NCBI RefSeq assembly: GCF_015351395.1
Contig: NZ_JADKPV010000004.1
Span: 62,001 to 126,000 of the forward strand
Direction of reading: 5' to 3'
Source of the DNA: Savagea serpentis
Lineage (GTDB): Bacteria; Bacillota; Bacilli; Bacillales_A; Planococcaceae
DNA: 64,000 bases
Below the pieces are notes generated by a model. The model had not been told where the DNA came from, ran no database searches, and was given only the letters and a program-made list of their open reading frames with translations. A program made the translations under genes and the position numbers. Below are positions 46,182 to 54,686 of the stretch, one piece after another. Within the stretch, counting starts at the first letter, position 1. Every line of letters begins with the position of its first letter.

Positions 46182-47816
46182 CTATTCAGCAATTGCTTCA
46201 GTCGCTCGTTCAATTTCTACACGTAATTGTTGTTCATATTGATTGCGCATATCATCTTTCCATCCAAAGTACTGTTGCATTACATTCGTCACTTCGTCTT
46301 TCCATTTTAATGCATAATCGATATTGAATAAAATGTATCCTGTACGGCGCAATAAGAAGTCGACAGGTGTCATCGCCATTTCTGCTTCCATCGCGTACAT
46401 TAATTGTCCGTAAAGATCATCTGGTAATTTCGAGTCATTGCTGTCCATATAGCTTACAACTTGCCCGATATTGCTACCGTATAATCGAACGAGATGAACA
46501 GCGCGGTTCTTTTCGATGCCACGTTCTACTAATTTATTCGATTCTGTTTCGATAAATTGTGGTAATGCATCAGAACCTCCGATTTTACCACCTGAAATCG
46601 GCAGATGTTTCGTACGGCTATTCGTATATAAAATATAATTTTCTTGTTTAAATTGTTTCACGATGCGATCGACAATTGTTTCTGCCATTTTACGATAACC
46701 TGTTAATTTACCGCCCGCAATCGTCATAAGTCCTGATTCTGAAACCCATATTTCATCTTTACGTGAAATTTCTGAAGGATTTTTCCCATCTTCATGAATT
46801 AACGGACGAACTCCTGCCCAGCTGGACTCGATATCTTCTTCTTTCACTTCAATATCTGGGAAGATGTATTCAATCGCTTTTAAAATATACGCACGGTCGG
46901 ACGATGTGACTGTCATGCGCTTTGGATCTCCTTCATAAAATGTATCCGTCGTACCGACATATGTTTTTCCTTGACGCGGAATCGCAAAGACCATACGTCC
47001 GTCTGGTGTATCGAAGTAGACCGCTTGTTGAAGTGGGAAGGTTTGTTGGTCAAAGACGAGGTGAACGCCTTTTGATAATTGAAGGTGTTTTCCTGCTTTT
47101 GAACCATCCATTTCACGCACTTCATCGACCCATGGACCCGCTGCGTTTACGACGACTTTCGCATTGATTTCAAACGACTCTTTCGTTTTTAAATCTTGTG
47201 CGACGACGCCTGTCACTTTTCCGTGAGAATAGACGAAGTTTTCCGCTTTTACGTAGTTTGCGACAACTGCACCGTATTCGATCGATTCTTTCATGACTTC
47301 TGTCGTTAACCGAGCATCATCTGTACGATATTCGACGTATAAACCGCCACCTAATAAACCGTCTTTTTTCACGATTGGAACTTTTTGTTCGACTTCTTCA
47401 CGTGATAACATCGTACGGCGTTCTGACTTTTTCACTTGCGCTAATGTGTCGTATACTTTTAAACCGATTGAAGTTGAGAAACTACCGAATGTTCCTCCTT
47501 TATAAAATGGGAGTAACATTTGAACAGGTGTTGTTACATGTGGACCGTTTTCATAGACAATCGCACGTTCGCGACCGAGTTCGGCTACTTCTTTAATTTC
47601 AAATTGCTTTAAATAACGTAATCCTCCATGGACGAGTTTCGTTGAACGACTCGATGTACCATGTGCGAAGTCTTCCATTTCTAATAATGCGACACTCATA
47701 CCTCGTGATGCTGCATCGAGTGCGATTCCGACTCCTGTAATTCCACCTCCGATGACGACGACTTCAAATGACTCTGATTGTAAACGTTTAATCATACTTT
47801 CACGTTGTTTTGTCAT
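46182..47816 (-). CDS. glpD: Aerobic glycerol-3-phosphate dehydrogenase
   Basis: This 544-residue FAD enzyme oxidises glycerol 3-phosphate to dihydroxyacetone phosphate and reduces quinone at the membrane. The N-terminal Rossmann motif is FEVVVIGGGITGVGIALDAASRG, followed by GTSSRSTKLVHGGLRYL, the substrate loop VYFDTPDGRMVFAIPRQGKTYVGTTD and SWAGVRPLI. I start it at the ATG at 47816 after AAAGGAGAGGGAAAAT; the frame from 47906 runs through the leader. It heads the glpD-glpP message. Confidence 0.95.
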   Translation of the reverse strand: MTKQRESMIKRLQSESFEVVVIGGGITGVGIALDAASRGMSVALLEMEDFAHGTSSRSTKLVHGGLRYLKQFEIKEVAELGRERAIVYENGPHVTTPVQMLLPFYKGGTFGSFSTSIGLKVYDTLAQVKKSERRTMLSREEVEQKVPIVKKDGLLGGGLYVEYRTDDARLTTEVMKESIEYGAVVANYVKAENFVYSHGKVTGVVAQDLKTKESFEINAKVVVNAAGPWVDEVREMDGSKAGKHLQLSKGVHLVFDQQTFPLQQAVYFDTPDGRMVFAIPRQGKTYVGTTDTFYEGDPKRMTVTSSDRAYILKAIEYIFPDIEVKEEDIESSWAGVRPLIHEDGKNPSEISRKDEIWVSESGLMTIAGGKLTGYRKMAETIVDRIVKQFKQENYILYTNSRTKHLPISGGKIGGSDALPQFIETESNKLVERGIEKNRAVHLVRLYGSNIGQVVSYMDSNDSKLPDDLYGQLMYAMEAEMAMTPVDFLLRRTGYILFNIDYALKWKDEVTNVMQQYFGWKDDMRNQYEQQLRVEIERATEAIAE

Positions 47817-47837
47817 ATTTTCCCTCTCCTTTATAAT

Positions 47838-47928
47838 AAAAAAGAGACCTCTCAACAAAGGTAGTGCGGAAAACACACTTCCTGTGAAAGGTCTCTCTAT
47901 ACTCAAACCGTATACAGTATTAACTTAC
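47838..47928 (-). promoter_or_regulatory. glpD leader: GlpP-controlled terminator with conserved 5' element
   Basis: Read on the minus strand, the message begins with the same GTAAGTTAATAC (47928-47917), then TGAGTATAGAGA, a stem AGAGACCT/AGGTCTCT (47896-47889 with 47850-47843) with an inner hairpin, and a T run (47843-47838). It mirrors the glpFK leader. Confidence 0.78.
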
Positions 47929-47932
47929 TCTC

Positions 47933-47961
47933 ATCATATCAAACCGCCTTGAAAAAGTAAA
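47933..47961 (-). promoter_or_regulatory. Sigma-A promoter of glpD
   Basis: TTTACT (47961-47956) and TATGAT (47938-47933) on the minus strand are 17 bases apart, and the distance to the shared leader element (4 bases) equals that of the glpFK promoter. Confidence 0.7.
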
Positions 47962-47967
47962 ATGATG

Positions 47968-48888
47968 TCACTCAATTTTCAGTTCGACTTCCGGTGTCTT
48001 CACCTTATTACCAATTAAAGAAATCGCTGTTACGCCGACAAGCATCGTCACGCCGCCAATTAATTGGAATGTGCCAAGTCTTATGCCAAACCATAAAATT
48101 GAAATAACCATCGCCGTTAACGGTTCGAAACTCGATAACACACTCGTTTCAACAGGCGTAATATATGTCATGCTTCCTAAAAATAAAACGAAAGCAATCG
48201 TCCCGATAATAATGACACCGAGTAACATGAACGCCACTTGCCAATCGAACAATGTCGGAATGCCTTTAATGAAAGTAATAGGATTAAAGATGAGTAAGAT
48301 GACCCCTCCTATAACCATTCCCCATCCGACGACAAGTAAAACTCCCCACTCTTGCATGAGACGTGCTGGATATAATGTATAAAAAGAGAATGCAAATCCT
48401 ACTGCTATGCCCCAAAATACAGCTTCACGACTGAGTGCAAACCCTTCTAAAGTGCCATCGGTCAGCAATAAAAAAAGACCGATTAAGGTCACGAGCATCC
48501 CTAAAATTTGTGCGATAGGAGGCACCGCTTTTTGAATGAGCGATACGAATAAAATAATATAAATCGGTGCTAAAAATTGAAAGAGCGTTGCAATGACAGC
48601 ATTACTCGTATCAATCGATGCTAAAAATGTATATTGTACTCCGAGCATTCCAAAAATCCCGAAAATAATTAACTTACGTGTCCAATACGGTTGAGCGAAC
48701 GGACGACGTACTCGGACCCCTCTCCATTTTAAGACTGCGAGAAGGCCCATTCCTGCGACTAACAAACGTAAAATGAGTAAAAATTGCTTGCTCATCCCTT
48801 GATCTAAAATCCATTCCATCATTGGTCCAGTAGCGCCCCAAAACATCGCTCCGACCACAATCATCAAAATCCCTTTTGCACGTAGCAT
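47968..48888 (-). CDS. EamA/DMT family transporter
   Basis: This 306-residue protein has ten helices and two EamA repeats, with the family openings ILMIVVGAMFWGATGPMMEWIL and GIAVGFAFSFYTLYPARLM and the motif VETSVLSSFEPLTAMVISILWFGI. Such proteins export amino acids or other metabolites. The ATG at 48888 is placed 13 bases after GAAAGGAG, a longer spacing; a TTG at 48900 is too close to it. Three TTACGT repeats lie just upstream. Confidence 0.88.
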   Translation of the reverse strand: MLRAKGILMIVVGAMFWGATGPMMEWILDQGMSKQFLLILRLLVAGMGLLAVLKWRGVRVRRPFAQPYWTRKLIIFGIFGMLGVQYTFLASIDTSNAVIATLFQFLAPIYIILFVSLIQKAVPPIAQILGMLVTLIGLFLLLTDGTLEGFALSREAVFWGIAVGFAFSFYTLYPARLMQEWGVLLVVGWGMVIGGVILLIFNPITFIKGIPTLFDWQVAFMLLGVIIIGTIAFVLFLGSMTYITPVETSVLSSFEPLTAMVISILWFGIRLGTFQLIGGVTMLVGVTAISLIGNKVKTPEVELKIE

Positions 48889-49248
48889 TCGTCCGTACAA
48901 CTCCTTTCTTGACGTTTTACGTCATGTAACTTTACGTTAACATTGTTACGTTATATAAGTCCATAGTTATAAAAATGCGTATTATATTTCAGATGTTATT
49001 AATAAAAGAAAAAAGTTTTGAAAGGTTGTTAATAGAATACAATGTTCCGCTCTGTAAAAGCTTTTTCTTATTTTATTTTTTTATGATAAACTGATAATAT
49101 TTAAGAAGACATCGTATTTTAGTCATGTATTATCCATTAATTTAGAATCTTTTTAAGAGTCTTTTTTACTGATTTTATAATGACAATCGCATATAATAGT
49201 ATAATAGTTAGGGATTAGAGAGAAAAGAGATTAAAGGAGTTATTTATT
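48889..49248. other. Divergent intergenic region of about 360 bases
   Basis: It separates the EamA gene (minus) from the PAS-GGDEF-EAL gene (plus). Besides the TTACGT cluster at 48910-48951 and a TATAAT stretch near 49194-49206 that may drive the PAS gene, I see only AT-rich sequence with no gene. Confidence 0.5.
48910..48951. promoter_or_regulatory. TTACGT repeats and a TGACGT inverted repeat upstream of the EamA gene
   Basis: TGACGTTTTACGTCA (48910-48924) is a perfect 6-bp inverted repeat around 3 bases. TTACGT occurs at 48917, 48932 and 48946 (spacing 15 and 14). This looks like a multi-site operator, but the regulator is unknown. Confidence 0.45.
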
Positions 49249-50877
49249 ATGAAGGAAACAACGAGAACAGAACTATACTTTTCTTGTTTAATGGATAGTT
49301 TAGATGAACATGTCATGGTATTTAAGACTGATTCTGAAGGCTTCATTACGTATACAAATCAAAACTTTCTTCAAGTGAGTGAATGGACACCGAAACGAGT
49401 ACTCGGGAAATCAATTTGGCAAATGTTCGACCCTTCTAAAGAGGATCAAAAAATTGCTGACCTCATTTGGGAAACTGTACAAGCAGGGCGCAATTACTTT
49501 GGCCAAGTGAAAAAAATGAGTAGAAAAGGAAAATCTTACTATGTTAACATGTTGGCCACTCCTATATTTGAAAGCGAACAATTAAAAGAAGTATTGTTTT
49601 TGCAATTAGATATGACAGAAGATATGGCGTTACAAGAAAAGTTAGAACGCATTGCTTTTATCGACTTTGAAACGGGCTTAATGAGCCGTTACAAACTTGA
49701 AATGCTAACGACAGAGCGCATTAAAGAAAACCTTCATTTTTCATTCGTTCATATTAATTTAGATTATTATATTTTTGATGACCAAGATAATAAAGCGAAG
49801 CTGGACCTAAAAATTATTCAACAATTTGCGAATCGTTTGCAACGATTTTTTCAAGATAGTCCCATCGCTCGTATTAATAAGTACGAATTCGTAATTTTAA
49901 CGCCACATGCGGATTGGTTCATTCAAAGCTTTATGAATTTTTTAGAGCAACAACCGATCCATATTGAACATTATCAAATTAAACTAACCGTCAGTGGAGG
50001 TATCGCTAAGTTCCCAGAAGACCAACAAACATACGAACGTCTTCTTCTCGCAGCACGTGAAGCGACACAAGCAATCATGCGATCAGGTGGAGGAGATATT
50101 TTATCACTAACGACAGAACAACATAAAAAAATTGATCGTTATGCATTGATCAATGAGCGCCTCCCCTTAGCGATTCAGAATGAGGAATTATCAGTCGTGT
50201 ACCAACCCCAATTGAACTTACATACAGGAGAAAAAAATGTGTATGAGGCATTAATTCGTTGGAATGACGAAGTTTTAGGTGAAGTTAAACCAGACGAACT
50301 CATTCCAATCTCTGAAGAAAGTGGATTAATTCATGAAATTGGTGATTTTCTCTTCCGCACCGTCGTGAAATTTGCAGCAGAGCGAATTAAGTCTGAGCCT
50401 ACTTTTCAAGTAGCCATCAATTCCTCTATTCGTGAGTTTATGAAAGATAATCATAGTGTGACATTGCAAGCCATTTTGAACGAATATGATTGTCCAGCAA
50501 ACGCAATTCAAATTGAAATCACTGAAAAATTTGCTTTCCAGGCGGAAGAACAACAATCGATTACACGTCAAATGCAACAGTTACAACAACTCGGTATGAC
50601 ATTCGCCCTCGATGACTTCGGCACAGGCTATGCTTCCTTCCGATTTTTGCAATCCTTGCCGATTTCAATTGTGAAAATCGATAAAACGTATATACAATCT
50701 CTCGTCACTCATCCACAAACGACAAAGCTTGTCGAAGGACTCATTCGTCTTTGCCACTCGCTCGATCTTTATGTCGTTGCGGAAGGTGTAGAACAAGAAG
50801 GCCAATTCGAAATGCTAAAAAAACTACAAATTGATGGCGTTCAAGGGTATTATATTGCCCAACCTGAAGCTTTATAA
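49249..50877 (+). CDS. PAS - degenerate GGDEF - EAL signalling protein
   Basis: This 542-residue cytosolic protein has a PAS domain (residues about 10-130; HVMVFKTDSEGFITYTNQNFLQVSEW), a GGDEF-like domain (about 135-285) and an EAL domain (about 300-540). The GGDEF active loop reads NKYEF, so it should not make c-di-GMP. The EAL residues are kept: YEALIRW, IEITEKF, LDDFGTGYASF, VKIDKTYI and AEGVEQ. It probably degrades c-di-GMP with PAS control. The ATG follows AAAGGAGTTATTTATT. The gene is monocistronic with a terminator behind it. Confidence 0.9.
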   Translation: MKETTRTELYFSCLMDSLDEHVMVFKTDSEGFITYTNQNFLQVSEWTPKRVLGKSIWQMFDPSKEDQKIADLIWETVQAGRNYFGQVKKMSRKGKSYYVNMLATPIFESEQLKEVLFLQLDMTEDMALQEKLERIAFIDFETGLMSRYKLEMLTTERIKENLHFSFVHINLDYYIFDDQDNKAKLDLKIIQQFANRLQRFFQDSPIARINKYEFVILTPHADWFIQSFMNFLEQQPIHIEHYQIKLTVSGGIAKFPEDQQTYERLLLAAREATQAIMRSGGGDILSLTTEQHKKIDRYALINERLPLAIQNEELSVVYQPQLNLHTGEKNVYEALIRWNDEVLGEVKPDELIPISEESGLIHEIGDFLFRTVVKFAAERIKSEPTFQVAINSSIREFMKDNHSVTLQAILNEYDCPANAIQIEITEKFAFQAEEQQSITRQMQQLQQLGMTFALDDFGTGYASFRFLQSLPISIVKIDKTYIQSLVTHPQTTKLVEGLIRLCHSLDLYVVAEGVEQEGQFEMLKKLQIDGVQGYYIAQPEAL

Positions 50878-50886
50878 TCGAAAGAA

Positions 50887-50934
50887 AAGATAAACGAGCA
50901 GAAAGGAATTTCCCTTCTGCTCGTTTATTTTATT
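50887..50934. terminator. Bidirectional hairpin terminator
   Basis: ATAAACGAGCAGAA pairs with TTCTGCTCGTTTAT, with A/T runs on both sides. It is shared by the PAS gene (plus) and the TetR gene (minus). Confidence 0.92.
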
Positions 50935-50939
50935 TCTTA

Positions 50940-51821
50940 TTATTTTTCTTGAGCGATATATTTCCAAATCATCGTACTCAACACTTTTGCTTCAGATTCC
51001 CAACGCGTATTCATAAAGCTCGCTCGAAATTCTCTTAAAATCGTATTGAGTAAAGTCGGTCTTAATGGAGTTCGTTGCAACTCTTCTATAAGAAAAGAGA
51101 AGTATTCTAATTGCATCTTACTCAAATCAAGACATTCTCGTTGAAATTGTCTCAACTCTTCAATCAACTCTTCCGATGTAACCGTAACATCGGAAGTCGG
51201 AATATCAAAACGCTGAAAAATGGAACTCCCCACAAATGCGAACTGATCCTGAATGATAGGAGCAACAAGATAATCAATAATCTTTACTAAATAGGAAACT
51301 AGAGCTCGCGCATCGATCACTTCGTAATTATGTGGCCTTGAAAAATTCAAATATTGCTGAATCATTCCTGTAAACATGATGGATAAATCTGGCGCATACG
51401 GTCGAATTTCCTCTCCATGTATATCGATTAAACGTTCTGCAATCCATAATAATTCTTCTTTAAAATGAGCTTCTAAGAAAGACATGAGCTCACGATTACC
51501 TGAATAAAACACCGCTTCGTACAAAGGCAACAAATTATCTTCCCGATTTATGACAAGACGTAACGCAACTTGTTCAGCAAAAATGGACGGGTCTTTTTTA
51601 TTTTGCTCTGTTAACAATTCACTGCGTAACATCACTGCTTCTTCATATGACTTTTGCAAAATCGCCTTCAAGCAGTCGTCTTTCGATTTAAAATAATTAT
51701 AAAACGTTCCTTTCGAAATGTTCGCTTCGTCTAAAATATGTTGAATGGATGTTGCTGGAAAACCTTGTTCGATAAATAATCTTTGCGCAACACGCAAAAC
51801 ATGTCTTTTGCGATCTTTCAT
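50940..51821 (-). CDS. TetR/AcrR family regulator
   Basis: This 293-residue regulator has the TetR N-terminal helix-turn-helix (VAQRLFIEQGFPATSIQHILDEANISKGTFYNYFKSKDDCLKAIL) and a long helical C-terminal half, about 80 residues longer than usual, with no family I know. I start it at the ATG 51821 after AGAAGGGGAATT. It is divergent from an EmrB-type exporter, the usual layout for a repressor of its neighbour. A GTTC-N5-GAAC palindrome lies on the exporter promoter. Confidence 0.9.
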   Translation of the reverse strand: MKDRKRHVLRVAQRLFIEQGFPATSIQHILDEANISKGTFYNYFKSKDDCLKAILQKSYEEAVMLRSELLTEQNKKDPSIFAEQVALRLVINREDNLLPLYEAVFYSGNRELMSFLEAHFKEELLWIAERLIDIHGEEIRPYAPDLSIMFTGMIQQYLNFSRPHNYEVIDARALVSYLVKIIDYLVAPIIQDQFAFVGSSIFQRFDIPTSDVTVTSEELIEELRQFQRECLDLSKMQLEYFSFLIEELQRTPLRPTLLNTILREFRASFMNTRWESEAKVLSTMIWKYIAQEK

Positions 51822-51913
51822 AATTCCCCTTCTCTCTTCCACCTGTTTCTTTCATTTAATTTAATCGAATTTATACTGTTTGTCCAATTTTTTTGGAGGT
51901 CGGTACATTTTTG

Positions 51914-51955
51914 TTGAATTGTCCATTTAAACTCGGTAGAATGTTCTAAGTGAAC
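51914..51955 (+). promoter_or_regulatory. Exporter promoter with palindromic operator
   Basis: TTGAAT (51914-51919) and TAGAAT (51937-51942) are 17 bases apart. GTTCTAAGTGAAC (51943-51955) is a 4-bp palindrome around 5 bases placed over the expected start site, a plausible TetR operator. Confidence 0.5.
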
Positions 51956-51995
51956 TTGGAGTACAAATAATATACTATAGTTTCGGAGGTTCTTT

Positions 51996-53444
51996 ATGAA
52001 AGATCAACAAAAACGCATTCCGTATGGAATGATCGCCATTTTATTCTTCGGTGCATTTATTGCTTTTTTAAATAATACGTTATTAAATATCGCAATCCCA
52101 ACGATTATGGAAGAGTTTTCTGTCGAAATTTCAACTGCTCAGTGGTTGACGACAGGATTTATGCTCGTAAATGGAATTTTAATTCCTGCGAGCGCTTTTT
52201 TTGTACAACGTTTTACAAACCGTGCACTATTCATTAGCGCTATGGCATTTTTCACCGCTGGTACGGCGCTCGCAATGGTTGCACCGACATTTTTGTTACT
52301 TGTCGCAGGAAGAATGTTACAGGCGGCAGGCTCTGCTCTTATGATGCCACTTTTAATGAATATTATGCTCGTCACCTTCCCCATTGAAAAACGCGGAAGT
52401 GCGATGGGTGTGTTCGGGCTAGTGATGATTACAGCACCAGCCATTGGACCGACATTATCAGGATGGGTAATTGAACATTACTCATGGCGTACACTTTTTG
52501 GTATTGTATTACCTTTCGCAATCTTTATTTTACTCGTTGCAATTTTCAAGTTAAAAAATGTTATGGAAACAAAACATGTTCAATTAGACATCTTCTCATT
52601 AATGTTATCGTCTATCGGATTCGGTGGTATTTTATACGGATTCAGTGCAGCTGGCGAAAATGGATGGACACATTGGTCTGTGTACGGAACGATTGCAATT
52701 GGTTCGATTGCACTCACAATATTTATCATTCGCCAATTACGTATGACAGAACCTTTACTTGACTTGCGCATTTATCGCTATCCGATGTTCGCTTTGTCAT
52801 CTGTCATTTCAGTTGTCATTTCCGTTTCCATGTTCTCCGCGATGATTTTAACACCACTTTACGTCCAAAACATTCGTGGCATTTCACCATTTGAATCTGG
52901 AATTCTCATGCTACCTGGCGCTATTATAATGGGGATCATGTCGCCGATTACCGGAAAATTGTTTGATAAATACGGCCCGAAAGCTTTAGCTCTAACAGGT
53001 TTAACCATCACGGTTTTAACAACATTTTTATTGAGCCGACTCGGCTTTGATGATGGTTATTATTATATTATGGCTGTCTACACGGCTCGCATGTTCGGGA
53101 TGTCTATGGTGATGATGCCCATTATGACGAATGGATTGAATCAATTACCGATGGAATCTAACCCGCACGGTACCGCTATAAATAATACGTTACAACAAGT
53201 ATCCGGTGCGATTGGTTCAGCGATTTTATTGACAATTACGACGAAACATACGCAAACAAAAATGACAGAATTGCAAAGTACAGCGATGATTCCGAGCGAT
53301 CCGACAGAAGCTTCTCAAATGATGTTCCAAATTGCGCAAGAAGCGACATTAAGCGGAATTAATCATACATTCTTCTTATCGACCGTCATCGCCGCACTCG
53401 CCCTACTCCTCACATTTTTTGTCAAACGTGTTCCAACTTCTTAA
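51996..53444 (+). CDS. MFS multidrug exporter, DHA2 (EmrB/LmrB-like)
   Basis: This 482-residue transporter with 14 helices has the DHA2 features FLNNTLLNIAIPTIMEEF (motif D1), the ATAQWLTTGFMLVNG-like stretch, GRMLQAAGSALMMPLLMNIM and VFGLVMITAPAIGPTLSGWVIEHYSWRTLF (motif C). It exports drugs or toxic compounds with protons. It is divergent from the TetR regulator and starts at the ATG after TCGGAGGTTCTTT. The regulatory pair is self-contained. Confidence 0.93.
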   Translation: MKDQQKRIPYGMIAILFFGAFIAFLNNTLLNIAIPTIMEEFSVEISTAQWLTTGFMLVNGILIPASAFFVQRFTNRALFISAMAFFTAGTALAMVAPTFLLLVAGRMLQAAGSALMMPLLMNIMLVTFPIEKRGSAMGVFGLVMITAPAIGPTLSGWVIEHYSWRTLFGIVLPFAIFILLVAIFKLKNVMETKHVQLDIFSLMLSSIGFGGILYGFSAAGENGWTHWSVYGTIAIGSIALTIFIIRQLRMTEPLLDLRIYRYPMFALSSVISVVISVSMFSAMILTPLYVQNIRGISPFESGILMLPGAIIMGIMSPITGKLFDKYGPKALALTGLTITVLTTFLLSRLGFDDGYYYIMAVYTARMFGMSMVMMPIMTNGLNQLPMESNPHGTAINNTLQQVSGAIGSAILLTITTKHTQTKMTELQSTAMIPSDPTEASQMMFQIAQEATLSGINHTFFLSTVIAALALLLTFFVKRVPTS

Positions 53445-53532
53445 AAATTTTTTCGATGTCGGAATTAATTCTGGTGGACACTTTCCGCGTTCATGGCTCC
53501 AACTAAACGTAAAAGAGTAAAATATACGTAAA

Positions 53533-53582
53533 GAAAAAGGCATTTTCCATTCAAAAACGAATAGAAAATGCCTTATTTTTTT
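53533..53582. terminator. Bidirectional hairpin terminator
   Basis: AAGGCATTTTC pairs with GAAAATGCCTT across a 15-base loop with partial inner pairing (ATTC/GAAT), flanked by A and T runs. It is shared by the MFS gene (plus) and the dehydrogenase gene (minus). Confidence 0.88.
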
Positions 53583-53616
53583 CAGTACTCTCGTTCAAAT
53601 AAGTCTATGCTTTAAA

Positions 53617-54582
53617 TTATTGTACGATGTTTTCTGGAGTTTCTCCATTTAACACAGCAAGAATCGCTTCTACGTTCATCTCTGCCATTTTCGTACGTGT
53701 TGCGATTGATGCACTTCCGATATGTGGCAATGCAACAACGTTCGGCAATGTTAATAATTTATGGTTTGGATCAATTGGTTCTTGTGAATAGACGTCGAGA
53801 CCTGCTCCAAAAATTTTACCTTCTTTTAATACGTCATACAATGCATCTTCGTCAATAATTTCTCCACGAGCTGCGTTAATGACGATTGCATCTGGACGTA
53901 ATAATGCAAGTTCTTCGCGTCCGAGAAGTCCATTCGTCTCCTCTGTAAGTGGCGCAAATATTGCGATAAATTGACACGTTTTCAATAGGTCTTCAAGTGA
54001 ACGATATGTTAAATCATATTTTTTCTCCGCTTCTTCTTTACGTGTACGGTTGTGATAAGAAATATCCATATCAAATCCGTATGCACGACGTGCTAACGCT
54101 TCTCCGATACGTCCCATTCCGATAATTCCAATCGACGCTCCGTGAATATCCATCCCTGCATAGCCGAATGGCTCCCATGTGCTCCACTCACCTGCGCGTA
54201 GTGATTTCTCCGCTTGTGGCAACATACGTGCTGTTGACATTAATAAGCCGAATGCGAGGTCTGCTGTCGTATCAGAAAGAACACCAGGTGTATTCGTCAC
54301 CGTAATGCCACGCTCATTTGCCGCAGCAATATCGATATTATTGTAACCGACCGCCATGTTAGCAACGACTTTCAAGTTCGGTAAAGCGTCCATTACTTCA
54401 CTCGTCACTTGATCACTAAGCGCCGTCCAAAGTGCTACGACACGTTCACCGTATTGAAGCGCTTCCTCAATAGGTGTACCTGTAATGTTGTGAATGTCGC
54501 ATTGAATGACTTCATGGTTCGCGCGAAGTGGCGCTACGATCGATTCATCTAATTGACGTGTTACATAAATAATTGATTTCAT
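53617..54582 (-). CDS. D-isomer 2-hydroxyacid dehydrogenase (glyoxylate/hydroxypyruvate reductase type)
   Basis: This 321-residue NAD(P) enzyme has the nucleotide-binding GASIGIIGMGRIGEALARRA, the catalytic arginine in INAARGEIIDEDAL, the glutamate in GLDVYSQEP and the histidine in ALPHIGSAS. It resembles D-glycerate dehydrogenases and glyoxylate reductases. I use ATG 54582 (GGAAGGGGTTTGGACTAGT before it) rather than the frame from 54603. A link to the glcDF glycolate oxidase 39 kb away is conceivable but not shown. Confidence 0.9.
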   Translation of the reverse strand: MKSIIYVTRQLDESIVAPLRANHEVIQCDIHNITGTPIEEALQYGERVVALWTALSDQVTSEVMDALPNLKVVANMAVGYNNIDIAAANERGITVTNTPGVLSDTTADLAFGLLMSTARMLPQAEKSLRAGEWSTWEPFGYAGMDIHGASIGIIGMGRIGEALARRAYGFDMDISYHNRTRKEEAEKKYDLTYRSLEDLLKTCQFIAIFAPLTEETNGLLGREELALLRPDAIVINAARGEIIDEDALYDVLKEGKIFGAGLDVYSQEPIDPNHKLLTLPNVVALPHIGSASIATRTKMAEMNVEAILAVLNGETPENIVQ

Positions 54583-54651
54583 ACTAGTCCAAACCCCTTC
54601 CAACGATATTGTAATCTCTTCTTTAGTTTCTCACATTCCTGTCACAAAAAC

Positions 54652-54682
54652 TACAAAAGTGTAGCGAATCGCTACACTTTCA
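54652..54682 (-). terminator. Terminator of the ribonucleotide reductase operon
   Basis: AAAGTGTAGCG pairs perfectly with CGCTACACTTT across 3 bases; on the minus strand TTTTGTAGTTTTT follows. It lies 5 bases after the beta-subunit stop. Confidence 0.88.
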
Positions 54683-54686
54683 TATA

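Noticed and set aside
53445-53532. Possible gene remnant behind the MFS gene
   Set aside because: The stretch has no open frame of useful length and no recognisable protein similarity before the terminator.
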